Source of the DNA: Armatimonadota bacterium
GTDB taxonomy: Bacteria > Armatimonadota > Zipacnadia > Zipacnadales > UBA11051
Assembly (NCBI GenBank): GCA_030612305.1
Contig: JAUWOG010000020.1
Span: 1 to 12,305, forward strand
Direction of reading: 5' to 3'
Length of the DNA stretch: 12,305 nt
In this document: piece after piece, positions 6,926 through 12,305 of the stretch
Layout: every line of letters begins with the position of its first letter
How positions within the stretch are numbered: the first letter of the stretch is position 1
Position numbers and translations under genes: made by a program
The notes under the pieces: model-generated
Told to the model about the DNA's origin: nothing
The model's input: only the letters and a program-made list of their open reading frames with translations
Database searches by the model: none

Positions 6926-7855
6926 ATGATTGACACAGTACGTCTTATCTGCATTGAGCGCCCGACCCAGGAGCAACTCGAAGCATTCTGGGTCAGACGC
7001 GAAGATAGCGGGCGCGGCCCCGAGCCCAAAGTCTCCTACTTCTACAACGCAAGCGAGGCGTTGCACAGTACCTTCCGGGCCACCTATAGGCCCAAGGCGT
7101 TGCAGGGCTATGATCAGTTCCTGCTTGAGGCTTCGCTGCCCAAGTTGGTCTATGCCAACAACTGGATGCTGCTTGACAACCTCGAGGACGCCACCGCTGC
7201 TTTCGACGCCATCCTGCACGCCAGCGAGGCCATACCCCCGCTGATGCCGACAGCGCAGATGTCACTCTCGCGGCTCGATGTCTGCTGCAGCCATTACGTC
7301 GGCGATCTCATGCCTCACTATGTCGAGGCTCTGGGCAGACTGGCCTACTCGCATCGCGACACCGTCCGGGTAAACGACGAGACTGTCGAGTACCGCGCCA
7401 AGTCAGTCAAGACGAAGTTCTACGACAAGCACGCGGAGACCAATGGCGAAGCCCCACACGGACTCCTCCGCCACGAAGTCACCTTCCACAGAGCACGCAC
7501 CATCAAGCGCGGCTTGGGTACCAAATGCCCAGTGACACTGGGCGGCTTGACCAAAGACACGCTGTTGCCCATCTTGGAGAACGATCTTGTCCGTCTCGGC
7601 ATTCACGGGAAGCCCTTCGCCACAGCCAACTGCGCCGCCCTCATCCTGTGTGAAGCCTACGGGCGCAAGAAGGGCGGGTATCGCTACATGGAGCTCGATC
7701 TCCTTCAGAGAATGTCCAAGTCTAAGGTGGCCGCTGCCCTGCACCTCTCTCTCAGCACCATTCGCAGGCACATGGCCGATATACGGGACGCCGGTCTCTC
7801 GCTTGCCCTCACTGACAACGAGGTCGAGCTTCCTCCTCTGCAGGTGACCTTGTGA
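6926..7855 (+). CDS. Replication initiator, filamentous-phage gpII/X-like
   Basis: A 309-aa protein that resembles phage/plasmid replication proteins of the gene II/X family, which nick the double-stranded origin for rolling-circle replication. Signs are the family-type opening MIDTVRL, the EASLPKLVYANN segment (68-79), SRLDV (115-119), KFYDKHAE (164-171, Tyr166 a candidate nucleophile) and LLRHEVTFHR (180-189). A predicted helix-turn-helix follows at about 264-289 (KVAAALHLSLSTIRRHMADI). AGGAGG lies 6 bases before the ATG. Two inverted repeats sit in the 97-base gap upstream. No inovirus coat or Zot-like gene is present, so this could be a degraded inovirus, a satellite or an integrated plasmid. 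The family call is from motif memory, not a search. Confidence 0.7.
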   Translation: MIDTVRLICIERPTQEQLEAFWVRREDSGRGPEPKVSYFYNASEALHSTFRATYRPKALQGYDQFLLEASLPKLVYANNWMLLDNLEDATAAFDAILHASEAIPPLMPTAQMSLSRLDVCCSHYVGDLMPHYVEALGRLAYSHRDTVRVNDETVEYRAKSVKTKFYDKHAETNGEAPHGLLRHEVTFHRARTIKRGLGTKCPVTLGGLTKDTLLPILENDLVRLGIHGKPFATANCAALILCEAYGRKKGGYRYMELDLLQRMSKSKVAAALHLSLSTIRRHMADIRDAGLSLALTDNEVELPPLQVTL

Positions 7856-7911
7856 CCCATCACCTAATGAACCAAATTTGCGCACAAACTCCTGGTGTTA
7901 CTCTTCGTGAC

Positions 7912-7940
7912 TTGTTATGCTTCCTGCGCAATGATAGAAT
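7912..7940 (+). promoter_or_regulatory. Sigma-70-like promoter of the cyclase gene
   Basis: TTGTTA (7912-7917, 4/6 to TTGACA) and TAGAAT (7935-7940, 5/6 to TATAAT) are separated by the optimal 17 bases. Transcription would begin near 7947, about 32 bases before the ATG at 7979, whose AAGGAG is in the leader. This lies after the rep stop, so the cyclase can be expressed independently. Confidence 0.6.
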
Positions 7941-7978
7941 ACTGGGGAACGATCCCGACTGCCAAGGAGCAATCCCAC

Positions 7979-8974
7979 ATGTCAATCAAGGACAGCCTCT
8001 GCAGGATCGATTTCGTCCTTGAAGTCATTGCCGGTGGTGACGATCGCTACACTTTTCGCGTCCGGTTGAAGCCAGACCCAGAGCGATACGAGTGGCACGA
8101 ACGCGACGGTGAGCGGTGGCTTTTCGACAAGCTGGACGGAACCTACTACCCACCCCGGGTACTTCAGGACCTGGCAGAGCAGATGGCCGGCCAGCCGATC
8201 TATTATTGCCAGCAGGAAGTCGGGGAAGCTCAGGCCTACATCCGTTCTCGCCTTCCCGCCATCAGCGCGATGCTAGATGGCTCCGACAGCGCCGAGGTCC
8301 TGGCCGACAAGTCGGAGGCCTTCCTCGAGAAACTCGGGGAAGGAGAACTGGGATTCGTCATTCTGTCCATTGACCTCGTCGGCTCAACCCAGCTGTCCGT
8401 CGCTCTCGGATCCGTCGACTATCGAGCAATCATCAAGGTTGTCTTCTATGAACTTAGCAAAGTGGTGCCGAAGTTCCATGGACATGTGCTCAAATACACT
8501 GGTGACGGTTTGATCGCTTACTTCTCGGCGCCCACCATCTGCGCGAAAGGCGACCTTGCAGTCGACTGCGCACTGACCATCCATGGTCTCGTCTACAAGG
8601 CACTCAATCCGTTACTCGAAGAGAGAGGCTTACCCAGCATCGACATTCGCATAGGGATGGACGTCGATGATGCCCATGTCGCCGCCATCGGCAGCTCTGC
8701 AACGAAACGCCACATGGATATCATCGGGTCAGTCATCGGCATCACGACAAAGATAGAGGCACTTGCAGCTCCCGGCGAGGTCTGCTTGGGAGCAGCACTT
8801 GAGCGAAACATCCACACGAACTGGCGGCAGATCTGTCAGCCGGTGTCCCTCCCGGAGGACTGGCCTTACAAAGATGTGGGGGCTCGCCCTTACCGTGTCT
8901 TCGTTGTGCGCCCGAGTCCTCCTCAACCCGAGGACCAAGGACAAGGACACACGACAGGCACCCGTCGCGGTTGA
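7979..8974 (+). CDS. Class III nucleotide cyclase with altered catalytic residues
   Basis: A 331-aa cytosolic protein. Residues 1-120 are an unassigned N-terminal domain (DDRYTFRVRLKPDPERYEWH, a sensor candidate). About 125-310 is a class III cyclase domain. Metal-binding Asp132 (ILSIDLVGST) and Asp176 (KYTGDGLIAYF), and candidate base-contact Lys172 and Asp247, are present. In the DxxGxxVNxxxR motif (247-258) the Asn is Gly254 and the Arg is Lys258. The frame opens at a GTG at 7895, but the ATG at 7979 has AAGGAG nine bases upstream and lies behind a promoter at 7912-7940, so I use it. Solo cyclases occur in signalling and in Pycsar-type phage defence, where the cyclase sits beside a TM or TIR effector. 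No such effector is adjacent here. The product nucleotide cannot be predicted. Confidence 0.85.
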   Translation: MSIKDSLCRIDFVLEVIAGGDDRYTFRVRLKPDPERYEWHERDGERWLFDKLDGTYYPPRVLQDLAEQMAGQPIYYCQQEVGEAQAYIRSRLPAISAMLDGSDSAEVLADKSEAFLEKLGEGELGFVILSIDLVGSTQLSVALGSVDYRAIIKVVFYELSKVVPKFHGHVLKYTGDGLIAYFSAPTICAKGDLAVDCALTIHGLVYKALNPLLEERGLPSIDIRIGMDVDDAHVAAIGSSATKRHMDIIGSVIGITTKIEALAAPGEVCLGAALERNIHTNWRQICQPVSLPEDWPYKDVGARPYRVFVVRPSPPQPEDQGQGHTTGTRRG

Positions 8975-9024
8975 TTTCGGATTGCTCGGCGAGAAGGGAA
9001 GCTCATGACGCTTCGGACATCCCA

Positions 9025-9069
9025 CGACCGCCCCTTGACAGATTGTAGCGGCTTTCTGCGGGGCGGTCG
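9025..9069. terminator. Hairpin between convergent cyclase and recombinase genes
   Basis: A perfect 10-bp inverted repeat (CGACCGCCCC 9025-9034, GGGGCGGTCG 9060-9069) encloses 25 bases. It lies between the 3' ends of the plus-strand cyclase and the minus-strand recombinase, where a bidirectional transcription stop would be useful. There is no T-run on either side and the loop is long, so it could equally be a recombinase-related site. Function is inferred from position. Confidence 0.45.
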
Positions 9070-9092
9070 AGGGAAATGGTAGCCGCCATCCC

Positions 9093-10013
9093 CTATCTCC
9101 CCATCGGCGCGTGAGCCGCACCTAACGGATGACACTGCATCGCCGACTGCAGGTGCGCCGCGTCCAGATGCAGGTATTGGGCCGTCGTGGACAGGTCCGC
9201 ATGGCCCATCATCTCCTTGATTGACATGAGGTTGCACCCCTGCTGAAGAAGCAACGACGCGAATGTATGTCGCAAGGTGTGAAGTGTCACGCCCTCACGT
9301 AGCACCCCCGCACGCTGAGCCGCACGCTTGAACAGGCCGAGGCCGTACAGCCCCTTGATCCCGAGCGGGTGTTCGGCGATCCCCACGAAGAGACGGTCAT
9401 GATCCACCTGCGGCCGGAACTCCAGCCAATCGCCGATCGCATCCGCCGGCTCTTCAAGTAGCGGAATGGAGCGCCCCTTCATGCCCTTGCCCTCCTGTAC
9501 CTTCAGCCACCGAGCCTGCAGGTCCACGTCCGGCAGCCTCAGGTCAAGCAACTCACTCCGCCGCACTCCGCAGAAGAGCAGCGTCGCAATCACCGCCCGG
9601 TTCCGAAAGCCCTTTACGGGATTCGCGTCTTGATCCGCCACTGCCAGCAGACGCCGCGCTTCCTCCAGCGTCAGCACCGCAGGCAGCCTCTTCCTCTTCT
9701 TTGGCAGCGCCACCGCCCTGCAGGGATTGCTCGTCGCATACCCGTAGCCGATGAGCCAGTTGCACATCGACGAGACTGTTGAGACGCGCCGGGCGATGGT
9801 CGCAGGCTTGTATCCCTCCCGCGCCATCCAGCTTACATACTGCCGCATCACCACCGTGGTGATCTCCTCGGTGTCCGGCTCGATTGCCTCCTGGTCGAGG
9901 TACGCGATGCACCGCCGCACGTCAGAGCTATAAGCTCTAACGGTGCGGGCGGTGCAACCTCTTTCGAGGTCAAGATACTGCAGGAATTGCTCTGCTGCCT
10001 GTTCGATCCGCAT
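9093..10013 (-). CDS. XerC/D-like tyrosine recombinase (integrase)
   Basis: A 306-aa site-specific recombinase. The N-terminal SAM-like core-binding domain is at about 3-95, with the catalytic domain at about 112-290. The active-site set looks complete: Arg151 (CGVRRSEL), a Lys at 176 or 179 (EGKGMKGRSIPL), His245 and Arg248 (HTLRHTFAS), His271 (MMGHADLSTT) and nucleophile Tyr280 (AQYLHLD). Length matches XerC/XerD (about 300 aa). It is not next to other cell-division or chromosome-segregation genes. It lies convergent to a Rep-cyclase block, so it more likely moves that element than resolves chromosome dimers. The ribosome site is weak (GAGAGAG, 11 bases before the ATG). No att repeats were found by eye. 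Confidence 0.9.
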   Translation of the reverse strand: MRIEQAAEQFLQYLDLERGCTARTVRAYSSDVRRCIAYLDQEAIEPDTEEITTVVMRQYVSWMAREGYKPATIARRVSTVSSMCNWLIGYGYATSNPCRAVALPKKRKRLPAVLTLEEARRLLAVADQDANPVKGFRNRAVIATLLFCGVRRSELLDLRLPDVDLQARWLKVQEGKGMKGRSIPLLEEPADAIGDWLEFRPQVDHDRLFVGIAEHPLGIKGLYGLGLFKRAAQRAGVLREGVTLHTLRHTFASLLLQQGCNLMSIKEMMGHADLSTTAQYLHLDAAHLQSAMQCHPLGAAHAPMGR

Positions 10014-10560
10014 TTGCCATCACACTCTCTCTGAGTAGATGAGGTGTTCTGGCTCGAGCGGCAGTCGCGGGACGCGACCGCCTCAGGCTGCAGCGTGTAA
10101 GTGGGGTTTATCTCCGGATTATGTGTCTTCGATTTGGGCCAGTAATGCCCGAACTAGTACCCATAATCGCGAAGAGTGGGTCTATAAGCCGAATTATCTG
10201 GGCAGTGTGGGGCAGAAGCGTCCTGATAAACGCCCCGGCTAGATGGACCGGCTGCGCAAGTCTAGTACTGTTCCGGATCGACTCATCATGTGGGCAATAG
10301 TGAGAATCCACGCTGAGTCCAGAATGCAGGACGAAAAGAGCCAAAAAGATGTGTTGACTAACTCAATTGTGGGTATAACAAGTATATGTAGGGGCTCGTA
10401 CTTACATATGATAGGCCTCTATCTAGTATTAGTTGCACGCTTAACATATATTAGTGTTTCGGGTCATGCGCCGGCCTTTCAAGCTGTTGCCCCTAAACCG
10501 CCCGATCGGCGTGTCTCGCTTAGATGAGCCTTTGGGGCCGGAAATGGATCGATTGCTGGC
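10014..10560. other. Gene-free stretch with small inverted repeats
   Basis: No convincing gene is seen on either strand. The open frames here lack ribosome sites and have unusual composition. From about 10340 to 10460 the DNA is clearly AT-richer than its surroundings. Two perfect inverted repeats are visible: GTCGCG/CGCGAC (10064-10069 and 10073-10078, 3-base loop) behind the recombinase start, and ATATGTA/TACATAT (10384-10390 and 10403-10409), whose half-sites are 19 bp apart and could be an operator. TTGACT and TATAAC occur near 10354-10380, but 14 bases apart, too close for a normal promoter. An attachment site of the recombinase may lie in this stretch. Confidence 0.5.
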
Positions 10561-10576
10561 GCTGTCCACCACGGAC
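10561..10576. repeat. Partial copy of the 136-bp-spaced repeat
   Basis: Sixteen bases, GCTGTCCACCACGGAC, identical to the start of the two full units and placed exactly 136 bp before the first. The following ~90 bases do not match those units, but the last ~30 before 10697 again show loose similarity to the segment before 10833. It looks like a mosaic or decayed unit. Confidence 0.55.
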
Positions 10577-10696
10577 GGGCTTCGAGCCTGAATCACGTGC
10601 GATCTGGGTGGTTTCGGGGGTGTGCGGAAGGGATAGGCCGCCACTTGTCTTGCAGTTCTCACTATACCTGAGAAACGGGAGTAAGACACGGCGTCG

Positions 10697-10809
10697 GCTG
10701 TCCACCACGGACAGCCAAGGGCGGGTGATTGTCCGGAATGCGGCCAGGTGCAGGGCCGTCGTGAGCTGCCAATGCCCAGATCAACGCACCGGTTTGGAGC
10801 ATAACTGAA
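10697..10809. repeat. 113-bp repeat unit, copy 1
   Basis: It begins with a perfect hairpin (GGCTGTCC-ACCAC-GGACAGCC when the base at 10696 is included) and ends CATAACTGAA. It aligns without gaps to copy 2 at 10833-10945, with about 11 substitutions (roughly 90% identity). A 23-bp unrelated spacer separates the copies. Confidence 0.9.
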
Positions 10810-10832
10810 CAGACGAGGGAAGGCAAGGTCGA

Positions 10833-10945
10833 GCTGTCCACCACGGACAGCCAAGGGCGGGCGATTGTCCGAAATGCGTCCACGTGCAGGGCGGTCGTGG
10901 GCTGACAATGCCCAGGTCAAGGGACCGGTTTGGGGCATAACTGAA
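10833..10945. repeat. 113-bp repeat unit, copy 2
   Basis: It starts 136 bp after copy 1 with the same hairpin (GCTGTCC-ACCAC-GGACAGC). Inside this copy ATTGTC (10864-10869) and GACAAT (10904-10909) form a further possible stem; copy 1 has a mismatch in it. The array ends 28 bases before the ATG of the 48-aa gene. No protein-coding or insertion-sequence identity was recognised. Confidence 0.9.
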
Positions 10946-10972
10946 GCGGCAGGTGGTCGTCGGAGGGGCCGC

Positions 10973-11119
10973 ATGGCAAACGGCAAAGGCAACGGCCGGC
11001 GCGGCACAGGTCCGCGCCCTACAAACGGCAACGGCGAACGACCCGCACGCCAATGGCAAGTCAGCAATGACATCACGATTCCAGATGCTGCCGTTGTCCA
11101 GCACGATTGGTTGTCGTAA
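10973..11119 (+). CDS. 48-aa Gly/Asn/Arg-rich small protein
   Basis: A short frame with a strong ribosome site (GGAGG, six bases of spacing after GGAGGG, then ATG). The N-terminal half is low-complexity and basic with repeated NG(K/N)G units (MANGKGNGRRGTGPRP). The C-terminal half is ordinary (DITIPDAAVVQHDWLS). It starts just past the repeat array and ends 32 bases before the next gene in the same direction, so it could lead that gene run. A longer frame begins at 10865 inside the repeat but has no ribosome site. No family recognised. Confidence 0.5.
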   Translation: MANGKGNGRRGTGPRPTNGNGERPARQWQVSNDITIPDAAVVQHDWLS

Positions 11120-11151
11120 GGTACTGGCGATGAAGGGAGCGATGTCAGGCG

Positions 11152-11625
11152 ATGGAGGAGGAGCAGAACGGCACACGTGAGGATGCCGCCAGTAAGCGGC
11201 TTTACTGTGCGCGGTATGCCGGCATGGAGGTGATGGTCCGTGATGGGTGGGTGCGATTCGATAAGCGTGGCTTCGTTGTTGGCATGATCAAGACAGCGGG
11301 TGGCGGGATCGTGGACCCGCCGCAACCAATTAGCAAGCGGCAGAAGCGTAAGCTTGAAGAACTGGCCGGTCTGGTCGAGCTGTCTGCTGAAGAGGTGCGA
11401 CACTTGCCCTTGCAGATCGAGAACGAACGGCGCCGGCGTGAGTCGGTAGAGAGAATAACGGAGTGTATTCACACCGCGCGCCGACGGCTGGAGCGTTGGC
11501 CCAGCATACGAGAAGTTCAGGCTACACTCGTTGAGTGCGGCTTTGCCGCGGGCCGGAAGGAAAAGATAAGTGAGCAGCTGCAAGTATTGAAGAAGGAGCG
11601 ACAGAAAAGGAATGGCAGGAGGTGA
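11152..11625 (+). CDS. Uncharacterised basic 157-aa protein, possible DNA binder
   Basis: Family not recognised. The N-terminal part (about 17-60) looks like small beta strands (MEVMVRDGWVRF, RGFVVGMIKTAGGG). The rest is helical and strongly basic (ISKRQKRKLEELAGLVELS, then IENERRRRESVERI). The end, RWPSIREVQATLVECGFAAG followed by KISEQLQVLKKERQKR, could be a winged-helix or coiled-coil DNA-binding tail. A GGAG lies 12 bases upstream of the ATG. Its stop codon TGA (11623-11625) lies inside the ribosome site of the next gene, so the two are coupled. Its context with a phage-type zinc-finger protein suggests a mobile-element gene. Confidence 0.7.
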   Translation: MEEEQNGTREDAASKRLYCARYAGMEVMVRDGWVRFDKRGFVVGMIKTAGGGIVDPPQPISKRQKRKLEELAGLVELSAEEVRHLPLQIENERRRRESVERITECIHTARRRLERWPSIREVQATLVECGFAAGRKEKISEQLQVLKKERQKRNGRR

Positions 11626-11626
11626 T
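11617..11626 (+). promoter_or_regulatory. Perfect Shine-Dalgarno overlapping the upstream stop
   Basis: AGGAGGTGAT complements the 3' end of bacterial 16S rRNA across all ten bases and lies seven bases (from GGAGG) before GTG 11630. It decides the start of the zinc-finger gene as GTG 11630 rather than ATG 11612, and contains the stop codon of the preceding gene. Confidence 0.75.
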
Positions 11627-11629
11627 ATT

Positions 11630-11998
11630 GTGGCGGGTAGAAGATGCAAAGCGAAGACGAAATCGGGTGAGCGATGCAGGGCCTACACCGTGGAGGGGTC
11701 GGACTACTGCTTCGTGCATGATCCGACACTGGCGGGAGAGCGGGTACGGTGGCGTCGCAGCGGTGGCAGCAAAGGCGCGAAGAAAGCAGCGCTGGAAGAG
11801 GCCGTAGGGGTGCAGACGTCCGAAGAGGTCAAAGGGTTGTTGGGGCGGACGATCGAGCTGGTGCGAAGCGGGAAAATGGATCCGAGTACGGCCAATGCGA
11901 TTGCGCGGCTCTGTAATCTACAACTCAAGGCCATCAGGGAAACGGAGTATGAGGAACGGCTGCAACAGTTGGAGCGTTTGACGCGAGAGGGAAAATGA
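11630..11998 (+). CDS. Phage-type zinc-finger (Cys3His) 122-aa protein
   Basis: The N-terminal half has a C-x9-C-x10-C-x2-H cluster (Cys6, Cys16, Cys27, His30; RRCKAKTKSGERC then DYCFVHDP), a small zinc-binding module of a type frequent in phage and prophage proteins, often encoded near the terminase genes. A basic Gly/Ser linker (about 39-53) follows. The C-terminal helical region is about 58-118 (VKGLLGRTIELVRSGKMDPS, then ANAIARLCNLQLKAI), with a possible coiled coil at the end (EYEERLQQLERL). The start is GTG 11630, with a perfect ribosome site overlapping the stop of the upstream gene. The stop is one base before the ATG of the next small frame. Exact role unknown; DNA binding or packaging is inference. 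Confidence 0.8.
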   Translation: MAGRRCKAKTKSGERCRAYTVEGSDYCFVHDPTLAGERVRWRRSGGSKGAKKAALEEAVGVQTSEEVKGLLGRTIELVRSGKMDPSTANAIARLCNLQLKAIRETEYEERLQQLERLTREGK

Positions 11999-12064
11999 AA
12001 TGCGAAGGGATGAGCGGAGTCCCAATGAGGCATTGGCGGGGTTCTCGGATGAAGAGCGGTTCGG
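11965..12064 (+). repeat. 100-bp tandem duplication, copy 1
   Basis: It aligns without gaps to 12065-12164 with about 17 mismatches; the first 46 bases have only three. It covers the last 11 codons of the zinc-finger gene and the start of the 12000 frame. Confidence 0.88.
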
Positions 12065-12098
12065 ACAGTTGGAGCGTTTGACGCGAGGAGGGAAATGA
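12000..12098 (+). CDS. 32-aa chimeric mini-ORF made by the duplication
   Basis: The N-terminal half (MRRDERSPNEALAGFSDEE) mirrors the start of the next gene (MRRDERILNEALVGLSDEQ). The C-terminal half (EERFGQLERLTRGGK) mirrors the end of the preceding zinc-finger protein (EERLQQLERLTREGK). It is therefore the hybrid expected from a tandem duplication across the gene junction. It has kept its frame, an AGAGGG ribosome site and TGA-A-ATG spacing on both sides. Whether it is made or merely tolerated is unknown. Confidence 0.45.
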   Translation: MRRDERSPNEALAGFSDEERFGQLERLTRGGK

Positions 12099-12164
12099 AA
12101 TGCGAAGGGATGAGCGTATTCTGAATGAAGCATTGGTCGGGCTCTCGGATGAACAGCGTATGAA
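12065..12164 (+). repeat. 100-bp tandem duplication, copy 2
   Basis: Second copy, holding the end of the chimeric mini-ORF and the start of the truncated right-edge gene. Its ribosome site reads GAGGAGGG where copy 1 has GAGAGGGA, so the downstream gene keeps the stronger site. The similarity fades after about 12155. Confidence 0.88.
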
Positions 12165-12305
12165 TGCCTGGATGGATGCAATGCGGCGAGCTGGCGGACT
12201 GGGCTTCGCTTCGGCTGATGATGAGATAAGAGGGGAGATATTCGATATCGAACAGAGCACACCAGAGGAACACCAGGACTGGTTCGCGAGGCACCGGGAC
12301 AGAGC
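12100..12305 (+). CDS. Uncharacterised protein, N-terminal part, cut by window edge
   Basis: Open from ATG 12100 to the right edge (68 full codons). GGAGG lies eight bases before the ATG, and the ATG is one base after the stop of the mini-ORF. The visible sequence is acidic and helical (MRRDERILNEALVGLSDEQR, MNAWMDAMRR, then EIRGEIFDIEQSTPEEHQ), with no recognised domain. Following a phage-type zinc-finger gene, it could be a small packaging or regulatory protein, but nothing in the sequence proves that. Confidence 0.7.
   Translation, partial: MRRDERILNEALVGLSDEQRMNAWMDAMRRAGGLGFASADDEIRGEIFDIEQSTPEEHQDWFARHRDR

Noticed and set aside
7979..8974. Complete Pycsar defence operon
   Set aside because: A cyclase alone is not enough: neither neighbour encodes a transmembrane or TIR effector, so the system cannot be claimed.
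9011..9034. Match between 9022-9034 and the reverse complement of repeat copy 2 (13 bases)
   Set aside because: In a 12-kb window a 13-base match between strands is expected about once or twice by chance, and the flanks do not align.
6926..10013. Complete filamentous prophage
   Set aside because: No coat, adsorption, or Zot/gpI ATPase genes were found between Rep and the recombinase.
10039..10527. Short plus-strand frames of 67 and 94 codons
   Set aside because: No ribosome site, poor composition and no recognisable similarity. They are treated as chance frames in a gene-free stretch.
10561..10945. CRISPR array or integron attC array
   Set aside because: Only two good units, far longer than CRISPR repeats, and the spacers are not uniform. 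No attC core sites or cas genes are seen, and the recombinase is Xer-like without evidence of the IntI-specific insertion.
10441..11649. 402-aa minus-strand open frame
   Set aside because: It runs through the repeat array and antisense to two well-supported genes. The repeated peptides in it only mirror the DNA repeats, and no ribosome site or domain was seen.

Overview
The window reads as part of a GC-rich genome of a diderm bacterium. It carries an outer-membrane porin with a Sec signal peptide, and a PstS lipoprotein. The phylum cannot be fixed from the sequence. The Pho box (TTAACA-type hexamers every 11 bp) resembles the Bacillus PhoP and cyanobacterial SphR boxes more than the E. coli one, which weakly suggests a diderm Terrabacteria-type lineage. 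That is inference only.

Left third (1-5780, all on the minus strand): a phosphate-starvation locus. Read in transcription order it is phoB (response regulator), phoR (HAMP-PAS histidine kinase, 4-base ATGA overlap), then a 270-base gap with a four-hexamer Pho box and a -10 element. Next come a phosphate-selective-type porin, pstS, an 11-bp hairpin, pstC and the first codons of pstA, which runs off the left edge. The logic is a closed loop: PhoR/PhoB sense phosphate limitation and act on the Pho box, which drives outer-membrane uptake (porin), periplasmic capture (PstS) and inner-membrane import (PstC/PstA).

Middle (6025-10013): a block that looks like a small integrated mobile element. It holds an unrecognised 267-aa gene, a replication initiator resembling the filamentous-phage gpII/X family with two inverted repeats just upstream, a class III nucleotide cyclase with its own promoter and altered catalytic residues, and, convergent to these, a XerC/D-like tyrosine recombinase. 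No coat, Zot-like or mobilisation gene is present, so it is not a complete inovirus. Its exact ends could not be found.

10014-10972: 959 bases with no convincing gene. The first ~550 bases include an AT-richer stretch. The rest holds two 113-bp repeat units (about 90% identical) that begin with a perfect hairpin and are spaced exactly 136 bp apart. The first 16 bases of the unit recur another 136 bp upstream.

Right end (10973-12305, plus strand): a compact, tightly spaced run of small genes: a 48-aa Gly/Asn-rich ORF, a 157-aa basic protein, a 122-aa CxxH zinc-finger protein of a kind common in phage genomes, and a gene cut by the right edge. A ~100-bp tandem duplication across the junction of the last two has made a 32-aa chimeric mini-ORF. 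This may be the start of a prophage or similar element continuing to the right.
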